A DNA stretch of 20,284 bases from positions 1-20,284 of the forward strand of contig JAFDWD010001094.1 in NCBI GenBank assembly GCA_018268695.1, in the 5' to 3' direction. The translations under genes were made by a program, and so were the position numbers. This DNA is from Actinomycetota bacterium (GTDB lineage Bacteria; Actinomycetota; Thermoleophilia; Solirubrobacterales; 70-9). The stretch's first letter is position 1, and each line of letters starts with the position of its first letter. This document shows positions 5,824 to 12,699 of this stretch, in pieces. The notes beneath the pieces are model-generated. The model searched no databases and had not been told where the DNA came from. It saw only the letters and a list, made by a program, of their open reading frames with translations.

Positions 5824-6882
5824 TCGCTGCGGCGCCATTGGCCACTTTACCTGGGCGGCCTCCTCGTCGCGCTACTTGCGTGGAGCGCGTTCAGCGCCCA
5901 CGGCGGCACGCCGGAACCGAGCGCCAACGAGCACCTGAGCCACGGCGCGGTCGTGCTCGACAGCGCCCTGCTGGTCTTCCGCGAGGGCCTCGAGACGATC
6001 CTCGTCCTCGCCGCCGTCACCGCCAGCATGGTCGGCGCCGCGCAGGTCTACCGCAAGCCGATCGCGCTGGGCGCGGCGGGCGGGTTCCTCGCCAGCGTCG
6101 CCACCTGGTTCCTCGCCGCCTGGGTCCTCGGACAGCTGGGCGGCGGCGGGCTCGCGGTGCAGGCGGCGACCGGCCTGCTCGCCGTGATCGTCCTGCTCGT
6201 GGTGATGAACTGGTTCTTCCACAAGGTCTACTGGACCGGCTGGATCCAGAACCGCAACCGGCAGAAAAAGAAAATCCTCTCGGGCGCCGAGTCCGGCGGC
6301 GTCGACGGCCGCCGCGCCGCGATGTGGGGGCTGATCCTCCTCGGCGTCACCTCCGTCTACCGCGAGGGCTTCGAGGTCGTCCTCTTCCTCCAGAACCTGC
6401 GGCTCTCCTACGGGGCCGGGACGGTGCTTGAGGGTGTCGCCCTCGGCCTCTCGCTGACCGCCGTGGTCGGCGTGATCACCTTCCTCGCCCACAAGCACAT
6501 GCCCTACAAGCGGATGCTGGTCCTGACCGGTGTGATGCTCGGCATCGTCCTGATCGTGATGGTCGGCGAGTCGGTGCAGGAGATGCAGCTGGCGGGCTGG
6601 CTTCCGGAAACCACGGTGGCCCTCTCGATCCCCGGCTGGATCGGGCTCTGGTTCGCGGTCTTCCCGACGGTGGAAGGCCTGGTCGCGCAGGCGCTGGCGG
6701 CGGCGCTCGTGGTCGGGTCCTACTTCGGGGCGGAGTACTGGCGGATCAAGCGCCCGCGACGCCAGGCGGCGGTGCAGGAGTCCCACGAGCCGGCCGCGCC
6801 GGCGCTCAACCCGGAGGCGCCCCGGATCGGCCCGGAGCCGCGTCCTCAGCGCTCCATCAACGACGTCACGACCGCTTCGTAG
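5806..6882 (+). CDS. FTR1/EfeU-like high-affinity iron permease
   Basis: This polytopic membrane protein carries both FTR1-family iron motifs, REGLE (codons at 5980-5994, in LLVFREGLETILVL) and REGFE (6361-6375, in SVYREGFEVVLFL), in separate membrane helices. Known biology: the R-E-x-x-E glutamates move Fe3+ through the membrane. About seven further hydrophobic spans follow, then a hydrophilic tail. An extra N-terminal span (HWPLYLGGLLVALLAW) precedes the first motif. The start is unsettled: the frame has no ATG, GTG or TTG between the promoter and GTG 5953. Starting at 5953 would lose the first span. 5806 (TTA) is a placeholder near the expected transcript start. The 3' end overlaps the convergent HAD gene by 37 bases. 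Confidence 0.85.
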   Translation, partial: LTATGQSLRRHWPLYLGGLLVALLAWSAFSAHGGTPEPSANEHLSHGAVVLDSALLVFREGLETILVLAAVTASMVGAAQVYRKPIALGAAGGFLASVATWFLAAWVLGQLGGGGLAVQAATGLLAVIVLLVVMNWFFHKVYWTGWIQNRNRQKKKILSGAESGGVDGRRAAMWGLILLGVTSVYREGFEVVLFLQNLRLSYGAGTVLEGVALGLSLTAVVGVITFLAHKHMPYKRMLVLTGVMLGIVLIVMVGESVQEMQLAGWLPETTVALSIPGWIGLWFAVFPTVEGLVAQALAAALVVGSYFGAEYWRIKRPRRQAAVQESHEPAAPALNPEAPRIGPEPRPQRSINDVTTAS

Positions 6883-7661
6883 AAGCCGTCCCCGTTGGTG
6901 CTCTCGGTGACGCTCACGTTGCCGAACTGGGGCAGGTAGGCGCGCAGTCCGGGGTCCTCGGAGGGGCCGTTGGCGACGACGAAGAAGCGGCCGACCGCGG
7001 CGGCGACCTCGAGGTCCTCGACCGAGTCCCCGACCGCGATGCAGTCCTCGGTGGCGAAGCCGCGGGCGCGGGCGTGGGCGGCGACGGCGGCCGCCTTGGA
7101 GACCGTGCGCGGGACCAGGTGGTAGGCGTGCGTCTGTCCGTCGACCGTCTTCATCGGCGTGCCGATCGCGCCGTTGTCGAGGAAGCGGAGGTCGTCGTCG
7201 CCGTGCTCGCCCAGCAGGGCGTTGGCCTCGTCGACGTCGACCTTGCCGCGGAAGAGGTGGGAGTGCTGGCGGCCGTGGTGCCAGGGCGAGTGGTACTCGA
7301 GCCGCCCCTGGAAGTGCTCGAAGAGCATGTCGGGGATGCCGCGGCGCTCGATCTGCTCGTAGACCGTGCCCTCGTATTCGTCGGGTTGTAGCTCCCCGGT
7401 GAGGAGCGTCACCTCGCCGTCCATGGCGAAGGCGCAGCCAGCCTCGAAGATGTAGGAGCGCTGGCCCATCAGCCGGGCGGCCTCGTGGACCTGGGGCTCG
7501 CGGCGGCCGCTCATGATCACGACTTCCACCCCGGCGCGGGCGCACGCCTCGAGCGCGCGGGCTTGTGCCATCGAGAAGTTCCCCTCGCGATCGAGAAAGA
7601 GGGCGCCTCCCCTCCCGAGAAGGGTCCCGTCCAGGTCGGTGTACACGCAGGCGAGCGACAT
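6846..7661 (-). CDS. HAD-IIB hydrolase (sugar-phosphatase-like, MPGP/SPP group)
   Basis: The 271-residue protein has all HAD motifs: motif I YTDLDGTLL (nucleophile Asp9, acid/base Asp11), motif II IMSGR (Ser51), motif III lysine in TVSKAAAVAAHA, and motif IV IAVGDSVEDLEVAAAVG. The IIB cap sits between motifs II and III. This arrangement is found in mannosyl-3-phosphoglycerate phosphatase, sucrose/trehalose phosphatases and Cof-type phosphatases; the substrate is not clear. The ATG at 7661 starts the family fold (MSLACVYTDLDG). It is divergent from the folP-like gene, 21 bases away, with a shared palindromic -10 region. Its 3' end overlaps FTR1. Confidence 0.87.
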   Translation of the reverse strand: MSLACVYTDLDGTLLGRGGALFLDREGNFSMAQARALEACARAGVEVVIMSGRREPQVHEAARLMGQRSYIFEAGCAFAMDGEVTLLTGELQPDEYEGTVYEQIERRGIPDMLFEHFQGRLEYHSPWHHGRQHSHLFRGKVDVDEANALLGEHGDDDLRFLDNGAIGTPMKTVDGQTHAYHLVPRTVSKAAAVAAHARARGFATEDCIAVGDSVEDLEVAAAVGRFFVVANGPSEDPGLRAYLPQFGNVSVTESTNGDGFYEAVVTSLMER

Positions 7662-7669
7662 CGGCCGCT

Positions 7670-7682
7670 CGCTACGGTAGCG
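7670..7682. promoter_or_regulatory. Palindromic -10 region shared by HAD and folP-like genes
   Basis: CGCTACGGTAGCG is a perfect palindrome around one central base. On the plus strand it contains TACGGT (7673-7678) four bases before the folP ATG. On the minus strand it gives TACCGT, followed by 12 bases and the HAD ATG. Neither gene has a Shine-Dalgarno, so leaderless divergent transcription is likely. Confidence 0.45.
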
Positions 7683-8522
7683 ATGGTGGAGTGGCGGCTG
7701 CGCGACATGACTCTGGATCTGGCCCGACCGGTCGGCGCGGGGATCGTCAACGTGACGGTCGATTCGATGTTCGAGGGAGCCCGCAGCGGCACTCCGGAGC
7801 AGGCGATCGCCGACGGCAAACGGCTCGTCGAAGCCGGATTCGACATGCTCGACGTGGGCGCGGTGGCGGCGCGCAGCGGGCCGCCGGTCGGAGTCGAGGA
7901 CGAGTGCGCGGCGCTGGTCCCGGCGGTGGCGGGGCTGGTCGGGGCGGGCGTGCCGATCTCCGCCGACACCTTCCAGGTCGAGACCGCGCGGCGGGCGCTC
8001 GACGCGGGGGCCGTCTGCGTCAACGACATCTCCGGAGGGTGCGACGAGATGTTCGAGCTGGTGGCCGAGACGGGGGCCGGCTATGTCTTGATGCACATCG
8101 AGGGGCCACCGCGGGTCGACCGGCCCTGGCGCGAGTACGACGACGTGGTCTCCTACATGGTGGAGTGGTTCGAGCGGAGGGTGGAGCGGATGCGGGAGCT
8201 GGGGGTGCGCGACGAGCAGATCGCGATCGACCCGGGCCTCGACTTCGACCTCTCGCCCGAGCAGGACCTCGAGATCATGCGCCGCCTCGCCGAGCTGAAG
8301 GCCCTCGGGCTGCCGCTGTACGTGTCGCTGTCGCGCAAGGACTTCATCGGGGCGGTTCTCGCCGGGTCGTGGGAGGAGCGGTGGCCGGCGGGCGAGCGCG
8401 AGTGGGGGACGGTCGCGGCGACGACGCTCGCGGTGCGTGAGGGCGCCGACATCCTGCGGATCCACGACCGCACCAGCCTGCAGGCGATGCGCCTGGCCGG
8501 AGAGGTCGTGCGAGGCGGCTGA
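7683..8522 (+). CDS. folP: Dihydropteroate synthase-like protein (divergent FolP)
   Basis: The 279-residue TIM-barrel protein aligns along its length with dihydropteroate synthase, which joins pABA to hydroxymethyldihydropterin diphosphate in folate synthesis. Recognisable parts: GIVNVTVDS (for NVTPDSF), DVGAVAARSG (for GGESTRPG), ISADTFQVETARRALDAG, CVNDISGG, YVLMHIEG.P, IDPGLDF, LYVSLSRKDFIG and LRIHD. The barrel core, the DPG and the SRK/RxHD ends are conserved. The two flexible loops that close over pABA are altered: Pro to Val in the first, and Glu-Ser-Thr to Val-Ala-Ala in the second. It may be a true but divergent enzyme or a FolP2-like paralogue. Its TGA overlaps the helicase ATG by one base. 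Confidence 0.82.
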   Translation: MVEWRLRDMTLDLARPVGAGIVNVTVDSMFEGARSGTPEQAIADGKRLVEAGFDMLDVGAVAARSGPPVGVEDECAALVPAVAGLVGAGVPISADTFQVETARRALDAGAVCVNDISGGCDEMFELVAETGAGYVLMHIEGPPRVDRPWREYDDVVSYMVEWFERRVERMRELGVRDEQIAIDPGLDFDLSPEQDLEIMRRLAELKALGLPLYVSLSRKDFIGAVLAGSWEERWPAGEREWGTVAATTLAVREGADILRIHDRTSLQAMRLAGEVVRGG

Positions 8523-10819
8523 TGGCGCGCTCCCAGATCATCGACACGCAGTGGGGGGTGGCGATCGCGCCGGCGCGACGGGACGGGCGGATCGTCGCCG
8601 AAGCCTCCGAGCCGGATCGTTCGGCGAAGCCGGTCGCGCTGCCGGCCGACCTGGCCCCGGACCTGGTCAAGCGCCTGCGCGCCGCCGGGATCGAGTCGCT
8701 CTACTCACACCAGCTGCGCGCCTGGGAGACGGCGCCCGAGTCGAACCTGATCGTCACCTCGGGCACCGCCTCGGGCAAGAGCCTCGCCTTCAACCTGCCG
8801 GTGCTCGACCGGATCGCGCGGCAGCCGAAAGCCCGGGCGCTCTACCTCTACCCGACCAAGGCGCTCGCCCAGGACCAGGCGCGTAAGCTCGCCCAGCTGC
8901 GCCCACCCGGGCTGCGCGAGGCGATCTACGACGGCGACACGCCGAAGGAGGAGCGCCCGGCGATCCGCCGCAAATCGAACCTGATCCTCACCAATCCCGA
9001 CATGCTGCACGTCGGGATCCTCCCCAGCCACCGCAAATGGGGTGACTTCCTGGCCAACCTGGAGTTCGTCGTCGTCGACGAGGCGCACACCTACCGCGGC
9101 GTCTTCGGCTCCCACGTGGCCAACGTGCTGCGGCGGCTGCGGCGGACGGCGCGCGCCTACGGGGCCGACCCGCGCTTCCTGCTCGCCTCGGCGACGATCG
9201 CCAATCCGGAGGAGCTCGCCGAACGCCTGGTCGGGACCGAGTTCGAGCTGATCGACGACGACGGCGCGCCGCGGGCGGGGCGCGAGGTGGCGATGTGGAA
9301 CCCGCCGCTGATCGACAAGGCGACCGGCGCGCGGCGCTCCGCCTTGGCCGAGGCCGCCGACCTGCTCGCCGAGCTCGTCACCCAGGGCGTGCGGACGATC
9401 TGCTTCCTCAAATCGCGGCGGGGCATCGAGCTGATCCAGCGCTTCGCCCGCGAAAACCTGGAGCGGCGGGGGAAGAAGGAGCTGGCCGCGCGGATCGCCC
9501 CCTACCGCGGCGGCTACACGCCGCAGCAGCGGCGCGAGATCGAGGACCGGCTCTCGCGCGGGGAGCTGCTGGCGGTGGTGGCGACCGACGCGCTCGAGCT
9601 GGGCATCGACGTGGGGGAGCTCGACGCGGCGATCTGCGTCACCTTCCCGGGGACCGTCGCGTCGCTGCGGCAGATGTGGGGACGGGCGGGGCGGCGGCGG
9701 CGCGGCCTCGCGGTCTACGTCGCCGGGCAGGACGCGCTCGACCAGTTCTTCTGCCGGCATCCGGAGGAGTTCCTCGGGCGGCCGGTCGAGGGAGCGATCC
9801 TCGACCACGGCAACGATCAGATCGCGATGCGCCACCTGATCGCGGCGGCGTATGAGATCCCGCTGAGCGATGCCGACGACGAGTTCTTCGGCGAGGGCTG
9901 GCGGGAGCGGGCGCAGCGGCTGCTGGAAGCGGGGGAGCTGCGCAAGGCGCGCGGGCGCCTCGCGCCGGGGCGCAACGAGTTCGTCGCCTCGCGGATCCCG
10001 CTGCGCTCGGCCTCGGCCGAGTCGGTTGCGGTGATCGAGCGCGGCTCGGGGGAGATGCTCGGCCTGGTCGAGGCGGAGCGGGCCTTCACCACGATCCATC
10101 CGGGGGCGATCTACCTGCACCTCGGGCGCTCCTATGAAGTGGAGCAGCTTGACGTCCGCGAACGGCGGGCGCTGGTCTCCGCCTTCGACGGCGACTGGTA
10201 CACGCGGCCGAAAAAAGAGACCGACATCTACATCGAGCGAGTCCACGAGCAGCGTGAGGTCGCCGGGGTGCAGCTGAACTTCGGCGAGGTGTCGGTGACC
10301 GAGCAGGTGATCGCCTTCCAGCGGGTGTCGATCTCCGACAACGAACCGATCGACATCGTCGCGCTCGAGCTGCCCGAGCAGAGCTTCGTCACCCAGGCGC
10401 TCTGGTACGTCCTACCCGACGGCAACTTCGGCACGCTGCCGCCCGACGTCCTGCTCGGCGCCCTGCACGCGACCGAGCACGGGCAGATCGCGGTGCTGCC
10501 GCTGATCGCGATGTGCGACCGCTGGGACATCGGTGGGCTCTCCACCAACGTCCACTTCCAGACCGGGCGCTCGACGATCTTCATCTACGACGGGCACCCG
10601 GGCGGGGTCGGGATCACCAAACGGGGTTACGACGAGTTCGAGCGGCTGCTGGGGGACGCCGAGCGCCTGATCGCGGAGTGTCCTTGTGAGAGTGGGTGTC
10701 CGTCGTGCGTGCAGAGTCCGAAGTGCGGGAACTTGAACGAACCGTTGCATAAGGCCGGGGCCTTGGAGCTGATGGGGCAGATGCAGGCGGCTCGCACCGA
10801 CGTCAGGCGCGCCGCTTGA
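8522..10819 (+). CDS. DEAH-box helicase, MrfA/YprA (Hrq1-like) type with C-terminal cysteine cluster
   Basis: The 765-residue superfamily 2 helicase shows a Q motif (YSHQ, Gln64), Walker A TSGTASGKS (79-87), Walker B VVDEAHTY (D186-H189), motif III SATI, motif V TDALELGIDVGELDAA and motif VI QMWGRAGRRRRG. The C-terminal third is the DUF1998/MZB region with cysteines C720, C722, C726, C729 and C735 in ECPCESGCPSCVQSPKC, which in the MrfA family bind zinc. Known relatives translocate 3' to 5' on DNA and take part in excision of mitomycin-type adducts. Here it lies between a folP-like gene and a LOG-like gene in a coupled run: one-base overlap upstream (TGATG) and TTGA overlap downstream. The length fits the family. 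Confidence 0.93.
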   Translation: MARSQIIDTQWGVAIAPARRDGRIVAEASEPDRSAKPVALPADLAPDLVKRLRAAGIESLYSHQLRAWETAPESNLIVTSGTASGKSLAFNLPVLDRIARQPKARALYLYPTKALAQDQARKLAQLRPPGLREAIYDGDTPKEERPAIRRKSNLILTNPDMLHVGILPSHRKWGDFLANLEFVVVDEAHTYRGVFGSHVANVLRRLRRTARAYGADPRFLLASATIANPEELAERLVGTEFELIDDDGAPRAGREVAMWNPPLIDKATGARRSALAEAADLLAELVTQGVRTICFLKSRRGIELIQRFARENLERRGKKELAARIAPYRGGYTPQQRREIEDRLSRGELLAVVATDALELGIDVGELDAAICVTFPGTVASLRQMWGRAGRRRRGLAVYVAGQDALDQFFCRHPEEFLGRPVEGAILDHGNDQIAMRHLIAAAYEIPLSDADDEFFGEGWRERAQRLLEAGELRKARGRLAPGRNEFVASRIPLRSASAESVAVIERGSGEMLGLVEAERAFTTIHPGAIYLHLGRSYEVEQLDVRERRALVSAFDGDWYTRPKKETDIYIERVHEQREVAGVQLNFGEVSVTEQVIAFQRVSISDNEPIDIVALELPEQSFVTQALWYVLPDGNFGTLPPDVLLGALHATEHGQIAVLPLIAMCDRWDIGGLSTNVHFQTGRSTIFIYDGHPGGVGITKRGYDEFERLLGDAERLIAECPCESGCPSCVQSPKCGNLNEPLHKAGALELMGQMQAARTDVRRAA

Positions 10820-11298
10820 ACAGGCAGGTTGCTGTCATCGGGGCGGGGGGAGCTGGGAACGGGTCCGAGGCTTGGCGGCTGGCCGAGGAGGTGGGACGGC
10901 TGCTGGCGGAGGCGGGGGCCACTGTTGTCTGCGGGGGTGGAAACGGGGTGATGGGGGCCGTCAGCCGCGGGGCGGCCTCGGCGGGTGGGCAGGTCATCGG
11001 GGTGCTGCCGGGGAGTGAGATGGACGGGGGTAACCCGGATCTGACGCATGTGGTCGCGACCGGGATCGGGCACGCGCGGAACCTGGCGGTCGTCGGGTCG
11101 GGGGAGGTCGTGATCGCGATCGGCGGGGAGTGGGGGACGCTCTCGGAGATCGGGCACGCGCGGGCGATCGGGCGGACCGTTGTCGCGCTGCGCAGCTGGG
11201 CGCTGGTCGGCCGCGACCGGATGGAGGGTGCGCCCGGCGTGATCCCGGCCGAGACGCCGGAGGAGGCCGTCGCCGCGGCGCTCGCCGAGCTTCAGTAG
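10816..11298 (+). CDS. LOG-like / TIGR00725-type nucleotide-binding protein
   Basis: The 160-residue Rossmann-like protein has VAVIGAGGAG at the N-terminus, VVCGGGNGVMGAVSRGA (GGGxxGxMGA motif, about 40-48), GHARNLAV and IAIGGEWGTLSEIGHA (103-115, the counterpart of PGGxGTxxE in LOG phosphoribohydrolases). LOG enzymes remove ribose phosphate from nucleotides; the TIGR00725 branch is smaller and its activity is not established. The start is TTG at 10816, whose last two bases belong to the TGA of the helicase (TTGA), giving translational coupling. The 5' part uses many GGG glycine codons and contains a four-run G cluster (10840-10863). The 3' end overlaps the convergent GNAT gene by seven bases. 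Confidence 0.82.
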   Translation: MNRQVAVIGAGGAGNGSEAWRLAEEVGRLLAEAGATVVCGGGNGVMGAVSRGAASAGGQVIGVLPGSEMDGGNPDLTHVVATGIGHARNLAVVGSGEVVIAIGGEWGTLSEIGHARAIGRTVVALRSWALVGRDRMEGAPGVIPAETPEEAVAAALAELQ

Positions 11299-11708
11299 GC
11301 CGCGGGAAAGAGGCGCGCCATGACTACCGAGGACTGCAGCGCACCGTCCTTGCGACGGTAGTGGTCCCGGCGCAGGCCCTCGCGCTCGAAGCCCATCCGC
11401 TCGTAGAGACCGATCGCCGCCTCGTTGTGCGGCCAGACCTCGAGTTCGATCTTGTGGGCATCGGGCGGCCGCGCCGCCATCGCCGCCTCGAGGAGCAGGC
11501 GCCCGCCACCCTTGCCGCGGTGCTCGGGCAGGACGAGCATGCCGAAGGACCAGACGCCTTCGGTGCGGGTGGGGCGGAAGTCGAGGTGGCCGACCAGCGG
11601 CGTGTCCCCGGCCTCATCGTCTTCGAGCGCGAGCAGAAGGCCCCCGCCTTCGAGGCGCTCGCGCAGTCGCTCGGTCAGCTCCGCCTCGGTGACGGGTCTG
11701 ACACGCAT
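11292..11708 (-). CDS. GNAT-family N-acetyltransferase
   Basis: The 138-residue protein has the GNAT fold in order: an N-terminal VRPVTEAEL strand/helix, GHLDFRPTRTEGVWSFGMLVLPEHRGKGGGRLLLEAA (motif A, with the R-G-K-G-G-G pyrophosphate loop for acetyl-CoA) and a C-terminal IELEVWPHNEAAIGLYERMGFEREGLRRDHYRR (motif B, Asn and Tyr typical of RimI/RimJ-like acetyltransferases). The acceptor cannot be told; RimJ-like proteins act on peptide N-termini but others act on small molecules. The ATG at 11708 lies 43 bases from the divergent methyltransferase start. Confidence 0.88.
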   Translation of the reverse strand: MRVRPVTEAELTERLRERLEGGGLLLALEDDEAGDTPLVGHLDFRPTRTEGVWSFGMLVLPEHRGKGGGRLLLEAAMAARPPDAHKIELEVWPHNEAAIGLYERMGFEREGLRRDHYRRKDGALQSSVVMARLFPAAY

Positions 11709-11739
11709 CGATCAAGCCTGCCAAACGCCGACCGTTTCC

Positions 11740-11745
11740 TAGGAT
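11740..11745 (+). promoter_or_regulatory. Leaderless -10 box for the methyltransferase gene
   Basis: TAGGAT is followed by six bases and the ATG at 11752. There is no Shine-Dalgarno. The same hexamer with nearly the same spacing precedes the gene at 20063. Confidence 0.5.
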
Positions 11746-11751
11746 TGCCCG

Positions 11752-12531
11752 ATGAGCGAAACCACCGATTCCCACAGCGCCTCGATCCGCGACGAGTTCG
11801 CCTTTCAGGCCGACTCCTTCGCGCGCAGCCCGACGATGAGCCTCGCGGAGACGCTGGACGTGGTGGTGGATCTGGTGCCCGCCGATCCGCAGGCCCGATG
11901 GGTCGAGATCGCCTGCGGGTCGGGGCTGATCGGACGGGCCCTGGCGCCACGGGTCGCCTCGGTGACGGGCCTCGACCTGACTCCCGCGATGGTCGAGAAG
12001 GCGCGGGCCGACGCGGCCGTGGCCGGCGTCGACAACGTGAGCTTCGAGGTCGGCGACGCGACCGCGCTCGACCTTCCCGACGATACCTTCGACGGCGCGA
12101 TCACCCGCTTCAGCCTCCACCACATCCCGGTGCCGGCGAGGGTGCTGGAGGAGATGCGGCGCGTGGTTCGGCCGGGTGGCTGGGTCATCGTCTCCGACTT
12201 CGTCACCGACGATGACGGCGAGGCGCAGGCGTGGCAGGAAGAGATCGAGCGGCTGCGGGACCCCTCACACTGGGCGCTGCTGACGCCGTCGCGGATCGAG
12301 GCCCTGGCCGAGCGCGCCGGGCTCGTCCCCGACCAGCGCCGCGAGGTCCCCTTTGTGATCGACTTCGAGGAGTGGTTGGGCCGCGGCTCCGGCGGCCCGG
12401 CGAACGCCGAGCTGATCGACCGCCTGATCGGCGAGGCGCCGGGGAGCGCCCATAGCTTCGTCGTCCGCGACGCGGGGGCGGGGCGGACGCTCGCCTACCG
12501 CAACTCACTACACCGCTGGCGCGTGCCCTAA
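11752..12531 (+). CDS. Class I SAM-dependent methyltransferase (UbiE/Methyltransf_11-like)
   Basis: The 259-residue protein shows the SAM-binding motif I VEIACGSGLIGRAL (about 50-63), the acidic end of beta-2 in SVTGLDLTPAMVEKAR, motif II VSFEVGDATALDLPDDTFDGAITRFSLHHIP and motif III VLEEMRRVVRPGGWVIVSDF. This is the UbiE-like methyltransferase fold. The substrate-binding C-terminal part (ERLRDPSHWALLTPSRIEALAERAGL) is like that of small-molecule methyltransferases, but I cannot name the substrate. The TAA stop at 12529-12531 lies inside the left tip of the long palindrome 12527-12699. Confidence 0.88.
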   Translation: MSETTDSHSASIRDEFAFQADSFARSPTMSLAETLDVVVDLVPADPQARWVEIACGSGLIGRALAPRVASVTGLDLTPAMVEKARADAAVAGVDNVSFEVGDATALDLPDDTFDGAITRFSLHHIPVPARVLEEMRRVVRPGGWVIVSDFVTDDDGEAQAWQEEIERLRDPSHWALLTPSRIEALAERAGLVPDQRREVPFVIDFEEWLGRGSGGPANAELIDRLIGEAPGSAHSFVVRDAGAGRTLAYRNSLHRWRVP

Positions 12532-12699
12532 GGCCCTATCCCGGTAGGACCGCACCCCTGGATCCGGCCCAGGACACGGCGCGGATCCGGCTCCGTCGCG
12601 TCTCCCGCATGGCGCCGCCATGCGGAATCCACGCCGCAACCGCCCCGCTTGGTCCTGGACCGGCCCAGTGGCACGCTCCTACCGGGATAGGTCCTAAGG
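12527..12699. repeat. 173-bp long imperfect palindrome between convergent genes
   Basis: The outer arms 12527-12549 and 12677-12699 pair at 21 of 23 positions. Inside them CTGG..CCGG.CCAGGAC blocks face each other, and the centre is a perfect 10-bp palindrome (12605-12614 with 12616-12625 around 12615). The whole element is nearly symmetric about 12613-12615. Its left tip carries the TAA of the methyltransferase and its right tip the TAG (minus strand) of the GH15-like gene. It may be a MITE-like insertion or a two-way terminator; no target-site duplication or transposase is visible. Confidence 0.65.

Noticed and set aside
8705..10246. 513-codon antisense frame within the helicase gene
   Set aside because: Its composition (Asp/Arg/Leu/Val-rich) mirrors the codon pattern of the real helicase on the other strand; no ribosome site.
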